The notes under the pieces: generated by a model
Told to the model about the DNA's origin: nothing
Databases searched by the model: none
Seen by the model: only the letters and a program-made list of their open reading frames with translations
Part shown: positions 52,448 to 62,536 of the stretch, one piece after another
Numbering within the stretch: the first letter of the stretch is position 1
Layout: the number at the start of each line of letters is the position of its first letter
Origin: Fimousia sp045616445
GTDB taxonomy: Bacteria > Bacillota > Clostridia > Lachnospirales > Lachnospiraceae
Direction: 5' to 3'
Length of the DNA: 64,000 nucleotides
Assembly: GCA_045616445.1 (NCBI GenBank)
Contig: JAZLGR010000004.1
Span: 94,583 to 158,582 of the forward strand
Position numbers and translations under genes: made by a program

Positions 52448-55400
52448 ATGGATAGATTTACAACTAAAGGAGAATCATTTCTCCACAAATACAGACGCTT
52501 GAAAAAATGGCAGAAAGTAGTCAGCGTAATGGCTTGTATCGTAGTATTCTGTACTACATATGCGTTGATTTTACCAGCGATTACTCTTACAAATAAAACT
52601 TATTGTGGACAGAAAGAACATGTTGAACATACAGCAGACTGTTACACAGAACAAACAGTAAAAGTATGCCATATGACGGAAGGTGAAGGTCATAAGCATA
52701 CGGATTCATGCTATACAATCCCAGAGATTACGCGTGAAGAAGTGAATGAAGACGGTGAAACAGTAATCATCAAAGAAAAGGGCGAACCAAAGCTTACCTG
52801 TGGCAAACAGGAAAGTGAAGGCCATAAGCATTCTGATTCCTGTTATAAAACAGAGAAGAAGTTAACTTGTAATCAGCAGATCCACAAACATACAGAAGCT
52901 TGTCTTGCGAACCCACATGCAGATGTTGAGAAGAAAGCAGAATGGGAAAAGAGTATCAATAGGCTTGAGCTTACAGGCGATTGGGCATTAGATATAGTTA
53001 CAATTGCAGATTCTCAGATTGGTTACAAAGAGAGCAGAAGCAACTATGTAATTGAAGACGATGATAAAAAAGGTTACACCCGTTATGGAGCATGGTATGG
53101 AGACCAGCACGGTGACTGGTGTGCGATGTTTGCATCCTTCTGTTTATATTACGCAGGCGTTGATCAGGAACTCATGCCGATTGATGCAAGCTGCCAGAAC
53201 TGGATTGACGTATTATCCGATAAAGTTCAAGGTGATAAGGATAAGGCGGGCAAGGATAAATCTAAAAAAGAGAAAAAATACGATTTATATAGAAAAGCTG
53301 GCAAATATGAACCAAAATGTGGAGATTTGATCTTCTTCGATTGGGATAAGACCGGTAAGGAATCTGATCATGTCGGTATCGTATCAGAAGTGAAACGCGA
53401 TAAAGAAGATCAGATTGTTGAAATCGTAACCATTGAAGGTAACTCTTCTGATATGGTTAAATCTAATACCTATAAATCAGATGATCCTACGATCATGGGT
53501 TATGCCGAACTTCCGGAAAATCCAGACTTTGATCCTGAAGCAGAAGTTGAAGAAGCAGATCAGGATAAAGCGGAGGAAGCAACAGAAGTTGAGCCTTCCG
53601 ACGATAAAGATGCTGTTGTAGATGAAAAGGCAGATTCTGAAGAAGTGAAAGAATCTGAAGAAGCAACAGAGGAAGAGACAACTGAAGTAAAAGAAGATAC
53701 TACTGAAACAAATATCGAAGAAGTGATTGAGGAGTCTGAATCATCCATTAACGAAACAGACGAAGCTGAAGAAGTAGATGAAACTGAAAAATCAGAAGAA
53801 TCTGTGGATGAAGAAGAAACAAAACTTGATACAGAGCTTCGTTATACAAAAGAATACGAAGGAACAGACTATATTGTAAAAGTCTTATATTCTGAAGCAG
53901 CACAGATTCCGGAAGATGCGGAACTTGTTGCAGAAGAATATAGTAAGAATTCTAATAACTACAAACAGCGCTATAAAGAATTCTTAGAATTATATAACTT
54001 GGATGAAGATACTGATTTAACAGAAGAGTTCAGACTCTTTGGTATCAGTTTTATCCAGAGAAGCGGGTTATTAGGACTTGCAAAGACAGAAATTGAACCA
54101 AAAACAGAAGTTAAGGTAACAATTACTTATAAAGATGTTGAAACAATTGGCGATTGTCACGTTACTCATTTTGGTGACAAAACAGAGATGGTTGGCGCAA
54201 ATGCCGTAGAGGATGATGGTGATGCAGTGATCAGTTTTAATGCCAGTGGATTCTCTGACTATGGAATCGCGCTTTTAGCAGAGGATGATGGAATCGCACT
54301 TTTAGCAGCAAATGATCCGTCTACATGGCCTAAAGCACCAGCTACAGGTAACCTGAAGGGCGTTGTAGTACAGCAGCCTGTCGTAGGCGAGTGGTATATC
54401 ATCTATGGCTACAGTGGTAGTGGTACGGCTTATGCATTGACTGAGTGGTGGCCAAACCGAGGAACCGGTGGTGGAGATGGCAATAGGCTTGCTACTTTAC
54501 ATACTGCTTCTACACAGGAAGGTGGAACTGTTGAATTCTGGTTAAACGAGCAGACCTATTCTCATAATGATGAAATCACCTGGCAGTATGTAGGTGATGG
54601 TGGTTTCAGAAACAGATATGGCTACTACTTGTATATGACAACTAGCAGAAGTGGTTATTCGTGGAATTATTCTTATAGCGCAGACTTCAGCGTAAGTACC
54701 AACCCGGGAAGCAGCACCAGACGACTGAATCATTATGACTGGAATACCAAGACATTTTATGCAGATTCTCAGTTCTCTGGTCGAATTGCTGCACTGCAGA
54801 TTACCAGCAATGGTTACTCTTCTACACCGACCAGCAGAACCAGTGTTGGTCATAGCGGATTAAATCAGTATCTGGCTCAGGTAACAAACGTAGATACAAC
54901 AAACGTTGCAAATGGTAATCATCCACCGACAACCGTAACGGGTACTGCACAGCTGAATAAGCCGGTTCTTTACAGTCTGGATGCATCTTCTACTACCATG
55001 CAGGCAGTGGCGGGTGTTGAATATACAATCAAAAATAGCAGTGGTGCTGTAGTACAGACTATCCATACGAATGGAAGCAGTATCGACAACATCATCAATG
55101 GTCTCGATCCTGGAACCTATACCGTAGAACAGACGGCTGTACCGAGTGGTTATGTAGTTACTCCACAGAAGAGAACCATCACCATTGCATCCGGTGGTAA
55201 CGGATATGTGGGTACATACTATGTCTATAAAGATCAGGACTTTAAGTCCGATAAGACAGGACAGGTAATCGATTACGCAAATCGTATCTATCAGATCGAT
55301 ATCAGCGGTCAGTCAGGTAAGTACCATTATGAGGTTGATCCAATTCATCTGGATTTGGTTGTCGATGTATCGAACTCTATGCTGTTCCCGGCGGAACTTG

Positions 55401-58400
55401 TGGATACAGGAAAAACCGTAACCTTCAACAGAACCGGTGGAACTGCAAATGCAACGGCTCTGAATAATCTGAACCTTGATAAGAAACAGACTTATTATTT
55501 TGTTGCAGATACCAATACAACAGTAAATCCAGCGGCAACTTCTACGGTATACGCACTTTACTGGTGTGGCAATGCATGGGTATACCAGGATGCATCTTTC
55601 TACTCCAAGGCATACAGACACTGGGAGAAGGGTGATGAGAATAATGTAAAGAATAATAGGGCCGATACTAAGCAACCTGACTACGTGCAATATGTACAGG
55701 CGGGAGATAGCTACGATCAAAGAGATTCTCGTGGTGGAGATGTAACTAAAACTTTCGTAGGTTGTACAGCTATTGAGAATTCTTTTAAATACAATAATGG
55801 TACGGATCGAACAACTCAGACATTCAAGCTTTACACAGCTACAGAGTACAATCGACTGCATGAACTTCAGCAGGCAGTTGCAACATTAGGAAGTTTAGTA
55901 CAGTCTTTCAATCCTGCAAGTACAATCCGAATGGAAACCTTTGCAAAGGAAGTATACGAATGTAATCAGTACACTATGAACAATCAGGGACTTTTGGATC
56001 TGATTGATTTTGCAAATCGAATTACTACAGAAGGTGGTACCAGACAGGATTTAGCTTTTAAGCATCTGATAGGCAATCAGAGCAACACAAAGGGAACTAC
56101 TCATAACACAGCTCATTTGACTAAAAACAATGGACAGGATGATTACGTAATTCTGATTACGGATGGTGCACCAAATACAACCAATGCGGCAACTACCATT
56201 TCGGAAATTGTTCAGACCGCAACCAATATTAAGAACAACTATATGGAAGGTAATGACCGACTTATTACTGTTGGACTTTCATCTGAGAATATTGCCGGAA
56301 ACATGCTTCCGGATTCAGCTTCTTCTCCATCTTCTAAATATTACAAGAAAGTAGAAGAGAGCGGTCAGTTGACACAGTACTTCCTGGATCTGTTCTACAG
56401 TGAGTTGATGGGTAAACGAAAGACGATTACTTCTCAGGCCGACATCATCGATGAAGTAAGTGACAGTTTCTATATCACTGACAAGGATGGAAATGCTTTG
56501 GCAGCTGGTACTAGAATTGATTTAAATGGTAATCCTTCTACGAATGGACCTGGCCTGATTTGTCATGAAATGGTCACGAAGACAATTCCGAATCCGAATT
56601 ACGACGAGAACAATGAAGCAAGTGAGGAATTCATTAGTGTTACTGATGATCTTTGGTATGTCAAGTGGGATAATCAGACATTAGGAACCGGAGCTACTAC
56701 AGGACAGTATAAGACATTTACTTACTATCCTCAGAGAAACCAGGGAGGCACTCCAACAATACTGGATGTTACCAAGTCCTATAGCATTGGCTATAACAAT
56801 AATGGGGGAAATTGTCCGATTACTGGAACCTATGATGCAGGCACCCTTACTTCTGGCAATCGTCTTGTGTACGAGAATGGAACATGGGTTATCCGCTGGA
56901 GTGGTGGAGGTACCAGAAATATCACTGACAGTGGACAGTTAGTGACCACGACAACTACAGGAAGTCCTGCTTGGCACGGAAAGGTTTATCTGAAGGCTAA
57001 GGAAGACTTTATCGGTGGTAACGTGATTGATTCCAATAAAGAAGCCGGCGTATACATCCGAGAAGGTGACTATGTTTCTGAAAAACCTCTGAAACCTTTA
57101 GAAACACCAACTCTTAACGTAAGACTCCTTCCATTGGAAGGCTTTGAAAGTGAAGAGACGGTATTCCTTGGGGATGATGTAAAAGACATTAAAGATAAAC
57201 TTCAGACATTGCTTGAGAAAACAGTAGTCGAAAAAATTAAAAAGAGATCAGAAGATCCACTGAAGGAAGATGCTCCTTTGGATAAAGTAGGAAAAGGTGA
57301 AGATGATGGCGTTTATGACGATCATTTCACTATTCCATATGCAATCCGTGAATTGACTGATGAAGAGTGGAGCACTTTAATCAATGGTGGCACTGTTAAA
57401 GTGGATTACACCTATGATGATGCAAGTAGTCACGGTGCTGTAGGATACTTCGAATTCAAATTAACAAAAGAAGGCGATACATCAGATTACAACAACCACA
57501 CCACAACAGAGACGGGTGAGGATGTTGAAAAATATAAATTAGAAGTAACATATACAGCTTATAAGAAAAATGAGGTTTCACAGGATGGAACTCGTCGTCC
57601 AACTGAAAATGTACATAATGGACCAAATGGCCCTGGTACAGAAGTTGGTGGAACCAGTGCCGGAAATACGCTTGAAACAGGTAAAGGTACAGAGTCTGTG
57701 GACGAAATCCACCATGTACACGTCATCGATGGTGAAATCTTCTTAACGAAGGTTATTGATGAAACAATGGTATCAGATCAAGATCAAACTTTCAGCTTTG
57801 AACTTTATAAAAGAGATTCAACAACAGGTCAAGCGGTAGGTGATTCTCTTCGTACAGTTACAGTTACTGTACCGGCTGGACAGACAGAAGGAACGATTCA
57901 TATCGATAATCTTCCACGAAACAATTACATTGTTAAGGAAAGAGACTCAACTGATTATCGTGTTGAGGATGTTGAGATTGTAACAAAAGATACAACATGT
58001 ATTGCAGCAGCAGATTCTCCAACATTAGAATTTGATATTGGTACTAATACAAGCAGTACAGGTAAGAATCCAAATCATAATGTAATTATTTTTAATGAAA
58101 ATTCACCTAAAAAAGAAGCTAGTATGTGGGTTAATGGCGAGAGATATGTTTATAGCAAGCCATTTGCAGAACTTGAAAATGTAGGAAGTAGTTCATCAGG
58201 AACAACAAGTCCAGGATACCATACAGAAACAAGAGAAGAAGAAATGTATGCATGGGAATCTGGAACAGTTATCAGTACTAATACATCTGGAAATCAGTAC
58301 ACAAAACTTACAGGAACAACATCTAGTCTCGATTCAAGTCACACAAGTTATGGTGTGCTGACACAGAATCCTGATAATGAAGACAATTGGACAATTACCT

Positions 58401-59713
58401 GGACAAACTGGACTTCAAAAACAGAGACAGATACAACCTATGATTGGCCAGAGGAAACATTGATTAGTACGAATATATCTGGAAATCAGTATGAGAGACT
58501 TACAAATACACAAAGCTATTATGATAGCAATCATACAAGTTATGGTATTTTGAATAAGAATAGTAGTGGAAACTGGATTATTGAGTGGCATATATGGACG
58601 TCTAGACAAGAGACGGTATCTGGTGGAAATTCAAGCTATGATGCAGTTACAATCAGCTATTTACATACATCACCTGCAAACTTAAGTAGTTATGCTAACA
58701 ATGGATATTACTTTAAAAATAGCAGTGGTAGCTATGAGCTGATTACGGCTATTAGGGCAACGGACTACAATATTATTATTACAACTTCTTCTAGAACAAA
58801 TTATTATGTTCAAGATGCAGATGGTCTTACGAAAGTTTGGGATAATAGTGGTAATGCAACTCGTGTATCGTTAGATATTTATAAAAAGAATACTGGTACA
58901 ACAACTGAAACGAAATGGACGGAGTCAGTAACAACAGAGAATGCTGTTGTTGGTAAGCTTCCGACAACAACTACTACAAACATTACATGGTCAAAAGATA
59001 CTTCAACAGCAACTGCTGATAATACTAAGATTCCTAAAACTACAAAGACTATTGAGGTCGAGGTACCAGATGATCCTTCTGATGATTCAGGAAATCCAGT
59101 AGCAACTGTAGAGATTACAAAACTATCTGCTGGTCATGGAAAAATCTCCAATGCACCTGCAGAATATACAGCTAAGATTCCTGTAAAGAAAATATGGGAA
59201 GGCGAGGAACCTGGTGAACGTGCTGTAGTATATGTGGTGCTTTACCAAAATGACGTTCCAGTTTTAGATGCAGATGGAAATGCAAGAATGCTTAAACTTT
59301 ATGCATCAACTGAGGAATCAGAAAACTGGTGTGGTGAATTTGAAGTTGCAATACCTTCGAAGGGTACTGATCCAAAAACTTTAGGCTATTATATTCGCGA
59401 AGTATCAGAAGTTACAGCTTTTGAAACCGATGGTTATTTAAAAGCTAAAGTGGAAAATGACCCACATCAGGCTAATATAGTATATGTAAAAATTGCTAAT
59501 GACAAAGAATTGGTTAGCGTAAATGGAAACACCTATGGAGTTTACTATTCAGAGGAAGATCCATTAATCATTAGCAACAAAAAAGCCTATGCATTACCAA
59601 TGACAGGTGGCATAGGTACAGATGGATTTACATTAGGCGGATTACTATTAATTAGTATGAGTCTATTGTATGGATTCGCTCTGAGGCGCAAGCGAGAAAG
59701 GAGGATTACATAA
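52448..59713 (+). CDS. Giant LPXTG surface protein with CHAP amidase, vWA and Cna-B regions (likely pilus tip)
   Basis: 2421 residues. A long basic signal sequence ends near residue 50 in ALILPAITL. Then: three His/Cys repeats of the HKHTDSCY type (57-155); a CHAP/NlpC-like domain with Cys225 (GDWCAMFAS) and His308 (SDHVGIV); a Glu/Asp/Thr-rich linker (356-465); a beta-rich part; a Cna-B-like domain near 836-920 (GLDPGTYTVEQTAVPSGY); a vWA domain with MIDAS Asp973 (DVSNS) and a later ILITDGAP; two tandem ~54-residue repeats (nt 58261-58614); a C-terminal Cna-B; and a sorting signal LPMTG (2383-2387), hydrophobic span and basic tail. It resembles pilus-tip adhesins; the amidase is unusual. GGAGG precedes the ATG. 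Confidence 0.88.
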   Translation: MDRFTTKGESFLHKYRRLKKWQKVVSVMACIVVFCTTYALILPAITLTNKTYCGQKEHVEHTADCYTEQTVKVCHMTEGEGHKHTDSCYTIPEITREEVNEDGETVIIKEKGEPKLTCGKQESEGHKHSDSCYKTEKKLTCNQQIHKHTEACLANPHADVEKKAEWEKSINRLELTGDWALDIVTIADSQIGYKESRSNYVIEDDDKKGYTRYGAWYGDQHGDWCAMFASFCLYYAGVDQELMPIDASCQNWIDVLSDKVQGDKDKAGKDKSKKEKKYDLYRKAGKYEPKCGDLIFFDWDKTGKESDHVGIVSEVKRDKEDQIVEIVTIEGNSSDMVKSNTYKSDDPTIMGYAELPENPDFDPEAEVEEADQDKAEEATEVEPSDDKDAVVDEKADSEEVKESEEATEEETTEVKEDTTETNIEEVIEESESSINETDEAEEVDETEKSEESVDEEETKLDTELRYTKEYEGTDYIVKVLYSEAAQIPEDAELVAEEYSKNSNNYKQRYKEFLELYNLDEDTDLTEEFRLFGISFIQRSGLLGLAKTEIEPKTEVKVTITYKDVETIGDCHVTHFGDKTEMVGANAVEDDGDAVISFNASGFSDYGIALLAEDDGIALLAANDPSTWPKAPATGNLKGVVVQQPVVGEWYIIYGYSGSGTAYALTEWWPNRGTGGGDGNRLATLHTASTQEGGTVEFWLNEQTYSHNDEITWQYVGDGGFRNRYGYYLYMTTSRSGYSWNYSYSADFSVSTNPGSSTRRLNHYDWNTKTFYADSQFSGRIAALQITSNGYSSTPTSRTSVGHSGLNQYLAQVTNVDTTNVANGNHPPTTVTGTAQLNKPVLYSLDASSTTMQAVAGVEYTIKNSSGAVVQTIHTNGSSIDNIINGLDPGTYTVEQTAVPSGYVVTPQKRTITIASGGNGYVGTYYVYKDQDFKSDKTGQVIDYANRIYQIDISGQSGKYHYEVDPIHLDLVVDVSNSMLFPAELVDTGKTVTFNRTGGTANATALNNLNLDKKQTYYFVADTNTTVNPAATSTVYALYWCGNAWVYQDASFYSKAYRHWEKGDENNVKNNRADTKQPDYVQYVQAGDSYDQRDSRGGDVTKTFVGCTAIENSFKYNNGTDRTTQTFKLYTATEYNRLHELQQAVATLGSLVQSFNPASTIRMETFAKEVYECNQYTMNNQGLLDLIDFANRITTEGGTRQDLAFKHLIGNQSNTKGTTHNTAHLTKNNGQDDYVILITDGAPNTTNAATTISEIVQTATNIKNNYMEGNDRLITVGLSSENIAGNMLPDSASSPSSKYYKKVEESGQLTQYFLDLFYSELMGKRKTITSQADIIDEVSDSFYITDKDGNALAAGTRIDLNGNPSTNGPGLICHEMVTKTIPNPNYDENNEASEEFISVTDDLWYVKWDNQTLGTGATTGQYKTFTYYPQRNQGGTPTILDVTKSYSIGYNNNGGNCPITGTYDAGTLTSGNRLVYENGTWVIRWSGGGTRNITDSGQLVTTTTTGSPAWHGKVYLKAKEDFIGGNVIDSNKEAGVYIREGDYVSEKPLKPLETPTLNVRLLPLEGFESEETVFLGDDVKDIKDKLQTLLEKTVVEKIKKRSEDPLKEDAPLDKVGKGEDDGVYDDHFTIPYAIRELTDEEWSTLINGGTVKVDYTYDDASSHGAVGYFEFKLTKEGDTSDYNNHTTTETGEDVEKYKLEVTYTAYKKNEVSQDGTRRPTENVHNGPNGPGTEVGGTSAGNTLETGKGTESVDEIHHVHVIDGEIFLTKVIDETMVSDQDQTFSFELYKRDSTTGQAVGDSLRTVTVTVPAGQTEGTIHIDNLPRNNYIVKERDSTDYRVEDVEIVTKDTTCIAAADSPTLEFDIGTNTSSTGKNPNHNVIIFNENSPKKEASMWVNGERYVYSKPFAELENVGSSSSGTTSPGYHTETREEEMYAWESGTVISTNTSGNQYTKLTGTTSSLDSSHTSYGVLTQNPDNEDNWTITWTNWTSKTETDTTYDWPEETLISTNISGNQYERLTNTQSYYDSNHTSYGILNKNSSGNWIIEWHIWTSRQETVSGGNSSYDAVTISYLHTSPANLSSYANNGYYFKNSSGSYELITAIRATDYNIIITTSSRTNYYVQDADGLTKVWDNSGNATRVSLDIYKKNTGTTTETKWTESVTTENAVVGKLPTTTTTNITWSKDTSTATADNTKIPKTTKTIEVEVPDDPSDDSGNPVATVEITKLSAGHGKISNAPAEYTAKIPVKKIWEGEEPGERAVVYVVLYQNDVPVLDADGNARMLKLYASTEESENWCGEFEVAIPSKGTDPKTLGYYIREVSEVTAFETDGYLKAKVENDPHQANIVYVKIANDKELVSVNGNTYGVYYSEEDPLIISNKKAYALPMTGGIGTDGFTLGGLLLISMSLLYGFALRRKRERRIT

Positions 59714-59727
59714 AGCCTCCTCTTGCG
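59687..59727 (+). other. Hairpin at the end of the tip-protein gene
   Basis: CGCAAG (59687) and AGGAGG (59699) pair with CCTCCT (59716) and CTTGCG (59722), spanning the stop codon. There is no T-run, so it looks more like an RNA-processing or stability element between the tip-protein and major-pilin messages than a terminator. Confidence 0.5.
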
Positions 59728-59822
59728 ACGCAAATCTATTGTTACATGCGCCGAGGAAAGAATCCGATGATAAATGTACTTTATTCAAGTAAAAAAATAA
59801 AAAAAAGAAAGGAAGAATGAGA

Positions 59823-61580
59823 ATGAAGACAATCAAAAAATTAGTAGCTCTTTCATTAGCAGTTGTCATGACATTAGCTATGATGACAACAGCATTTGCT
59901 GCAAATCACACTATTACATTAACTGGTAGTGAAGCAAAACCTACTTCTGGTCATACATATGATGTATATCAGATCTTCACTGGTGATGTTCAGGAAGATG
60001 GTAAATTAGTAAACATCAAATACGGTTCCGCTGGTGTAGGAACAAAAGGTAAAGCTGTTCCAGAAAGCGTTATTGAAGAAATTAAAACTCAGAATGATGC
60101 AAGAGCATATGCTCAGTCACTTAATATTGCTAACCTTACAGCAATTGGTACTTTGGATGCAGACAATAACTTCTCTCTTGAAGTAGCAGATGGTTACTAC
60201 TTAATCGTTGATAAAGGTGGCGATGATATGACAGAAGGTGATTCTCTTTCCGCTTACATGGTTAAGGTAGTAAAAGATGTTACAATGGCACCAAAATCTG
60301 AAATCGTTACTAGCGACAAAAAAGAATACAATGATGCAGTTGAGCTTACAAATGTAAACGAAGCTGGTGTTGGTACAGTTGTATCTTACGATTTAACAGC
60401 AAAAATCGCAGTTAATGCTGGCGAATATGATTATTACTACTTCGTACTTCGCGATAAACTTTCTAGCGGTTTAACCTTTAATAATGACATTAAAGTTACA
60501 ATCGGTGGAAATCCAGCTGCAGAAGGAACAGATTATAAAGTATACACAGGCGATGATTATACATTCCAGATTGCATTATTAGATGCAAAATCTCATGCTG
60601 GTCAGATAGTTAAAGTTGAATACTCTGCAACCTTAAATGACAGTGCTGTTATTATTCCTGGTAAAGAAGAAAATACATTTGATGTAGAATATTCTAGAAA
60701 TCCAGAAGAAGAATATAATGGCACAAACAAAGAAGATAAACCAGGTCTTCCAGATGAAATAAAAGTTCCTACAGATGCACTTGGAAAAACTCCAGAAAAG
60801 AAAACAGAAACATATACAACAAAACTTGAGCTTACAAAAAAAGATGAAAAAGGTAATCTATTAGCAGGTGCTACATTTAACCTTCACTCTGACAATGCAA
60901 ACCAGACAGTAATCAATACACATGATGCATATGTTCTTGATGATGCTAATGGTACTTACTATCGTTTAACAGATGGTACTTACACTGAGACAGCTCCAGT
61001 AGTAGGTACAACTTCTGAATATGTAAAAGTTGGTACTGGTGATGCTAACACAACTAAAGGTTACATCTATAAAGATGGTGCTTATGTAGTTCCTGAAAAT
61101 GTTAAAGATTACGATGGTGCAGATCTTTACATGTTAGTAAAGAAAGAAGGTAACGAAAACAAATATGCTAGCGTTACAGAAAAATATCGTAAAGAAACAG
61201 TAACAGAAACAAGTTCTATCGCAGCTCCTGTAGATATGACATTTACAACTGGCACAGATGGTAAGATTTCCTTCGAACGTCTTGGTACTGGTACATATAC
61301 CCTTACCGAAGTAGATGCTCCAGACGGATACAACTATGCTGATCCTATTACATTTACTGTAAAATTTGATGCAGAAAACAAAACATTCTTTGTTGATCCT
61401 TCTGTAGAAGATATTACAGTAAATGCTGGTCTTCTTTCTACAACTATCGTAGATAAATCCGGCTCTACTCTTCCTGAAACAGGTGGAATGGGTACTACAT
61501 TATTCTACCTTGTAGGTGGAATCTTAGTAGTTGGTGCTGGTGTTCTCTTAATCACAAAGAGACGTATGACAACTCGCTAA
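59823..61580 (+). CDS. Major pilin, LPETG, isopeptide-forming fimbrial subunit
   Basis: I prefer the ATG at 59823 (585 residues), since AAAGGAAG ends at 59814; the ATG at 59817 is too close. A Sec signal peptide ends at AFA near residue 26. The sequence is built of Ig-like fimbrial domains. The last one, starting at TTKLELTKKDEKG, has an E-box (YTLTEVDAPDGY), so isopeptide bonds are likely. A possible pilin-motif Lys is in TMAPKSE near residue 160. The sorting signal LPETG is at 550-554, then a hydrophobic span and Lys-Arg-Arg. It should be the sortase-polymerised shaft. Confidence 0.9.
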   Translation: MKTIKKLVALSLAVVMTLAMMTTAFAANHTITLTGSEAKPTSGHTYDVYQIFTGDVQEDGKLVNIKYGSAGVGTKGKAVPESVIEEIKTQNDARAYAQSLNIANLTAIGTLDADNNFSLEVADGYYLIVDKGGDDMTEGDSLSAYMVKVVKDVTMAPKSEIVTSDKKEYNDAVELTNVNEAGVGTVVSYDLTAKIAVNAGEYDYYYFVLRDKLSSGLTFNNDIKVTIGGNPAAEGTDYKVYTGDDYTFQIALLDAKSHAGQIVKVEYSATLNDSAVIIPGKEENTFDVEYSRNPEEEYNGTNKEDKPGLPDEIKVPTDALGKTPEKKTETYTTKLELTKKDEKGNLLAGATFNLHSDNANQTVINTHDAYVLDDANGTYYRLTDGTYTETAPVVGTTSEYVKVGTGDANTTKGYIYKDGAYVVPENVKDYDGADLYMLVKKEGNENKYASVTEKYRKETVTETSSIAAPVDMTFTTGTDGKISFERLGTGTYTLTEVDAPDGYNYADPITFTVKFDAENKTFFVDPSVEDITVNAGLLSTTIVDKSGSTLPETGGMGTTLFYLVGGILVVGAGVLLITKRRMTTR

Positions 61581-61595
61581 TTTAAACCATTACTT

Positions 61596-61657
61596 TTGAT
61601 TTTATTATAAAATCAATATAGATTGTTTTCGTCCCTGGATTTTCCGGGGACGGAAAA
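61596..61657 (+). other. Two hairpins between major pilin and sortase
   Basis: TTGATTTTA/TAAAATCAA (61596-61616, loop TTA) is followed by TTTTCGTCCC/GGGACGGAAAA (61626-61657). Neither has a T-run on the + strand. They could damp read-through or stabilise the abundant pilin mRNA relative to the sortase. Confidence 0.5.
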
Positions 61658-61701
61658 ATCTTTTGTCACTATATACACTAATAAGGAGAGTCTTGTTAAA
61701 T

Positions 61702-62529
61702 ATGAATTGGATTAAGAAAAATTTATCAACCTTAATACTAGTAGTCATTTTTATGGCAGGGCTTTGCTTATTATTGTATCCAAGTTTTGCAGATTACTGG
61801 AATTCTTTTCATCAATCACATGCTATAGCGCAATATGCAGAGTCTGTTGCAGAGTTAGATGATGATGAATATGATAGAATCTGGGATAAAGCTGTAAAAT
61901 ACAATAAAGAACTTGCAAAGAAAGCATTTAGTTTAATGCTATCTGATTCAGAAATCAAGGAATATGAACAGGTACTTAATGTGACTGGCACAGGCATCAT
62001 GGGATATATAGAGATCCCTAAGATTCGATGTGCCTTACCAATTTATCATGGAACGAATGAAGGAGTTCTTCAGATTGCGATTGGACATATCCAAGGAACA
62101 TCGTTACCAACTGGTGGTAAAAGTACACATTGTGTATTATCTGGACATCGTGGTCTTCCTTCGGCTAAATTATTTACTGATATCGACCGTTTAGTTGCCG
62201 GTGATACATTTATGATTCGTACTTTGGATAATACTTTAACCTACGAAGTGGATCGAATTAACATCGTTTTACCAGACCAAATCGATGATCTTAGAATCGA
62301 AGAAGGCAAGGATTTGTGTACATTAGTTACTTGTACTCCTTATGGTATTAATACTCATCGACTGTTAGTTCGTGGACATAGAATTAAAACAACAAATAAT
62401 ATTCGAGTTGTTGCAGATGCACAACAGATTGCACCAATATTTGTTGCCCCATTGATCGCTGTTCCGATACTTTTAGGCTTATTAATCTGGCTGATTGTAT
62501 CTACACGTAAAAAGAAAGCAAAGAGGTGA
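61702..62529 (+). CDS. Class-C-like pilus sortase
   Basis: Transpeptidase that joins pilins through their LPXTG Thr. 275 residues from the ATG at 61702 with AAGGAGAG upstream. An N-terminal span (~10-30) and a second hydrophobic C-terminal span followed by a basic tail give the two-anchor topology typical of class C. Catalytic residues: His149 (LSGHRG), Cys211 (TLVTCTPYG) and an Arg in THRLLVRG. The YIEIPKI motif is near residue 102. No clear lid (Asp-Pro-Trp/Phe) is visible before the catalytic domain. Confidence 0.9.
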   Translation: MNWIKKNLSTLILVVIFMAGLCLLLYPSFADYWNSFHQSHAIAQYAESVAELDDDEYDRIWDKAVKYNKELAKKAFSLMLSDSEIKEYEQVLNVTGTGIMGYIEIPKIRCALPIYHGTNEGVLQIAIGHIQGTSLPTGGKSTHCVLSGHRGLPSAKLFTDIDRLVAGDTFMIRTLDNTLTYEVDRINIVLPDQIDDLRIEEGKDLCTLVTCTPYGINTHRLLVRGHRIKTTNNIRVVADAQQIAPIFVAPLIAVPILLGLLIWLIVSTRKKKAKR

Positions 62530-62536
62530 TTATAAG

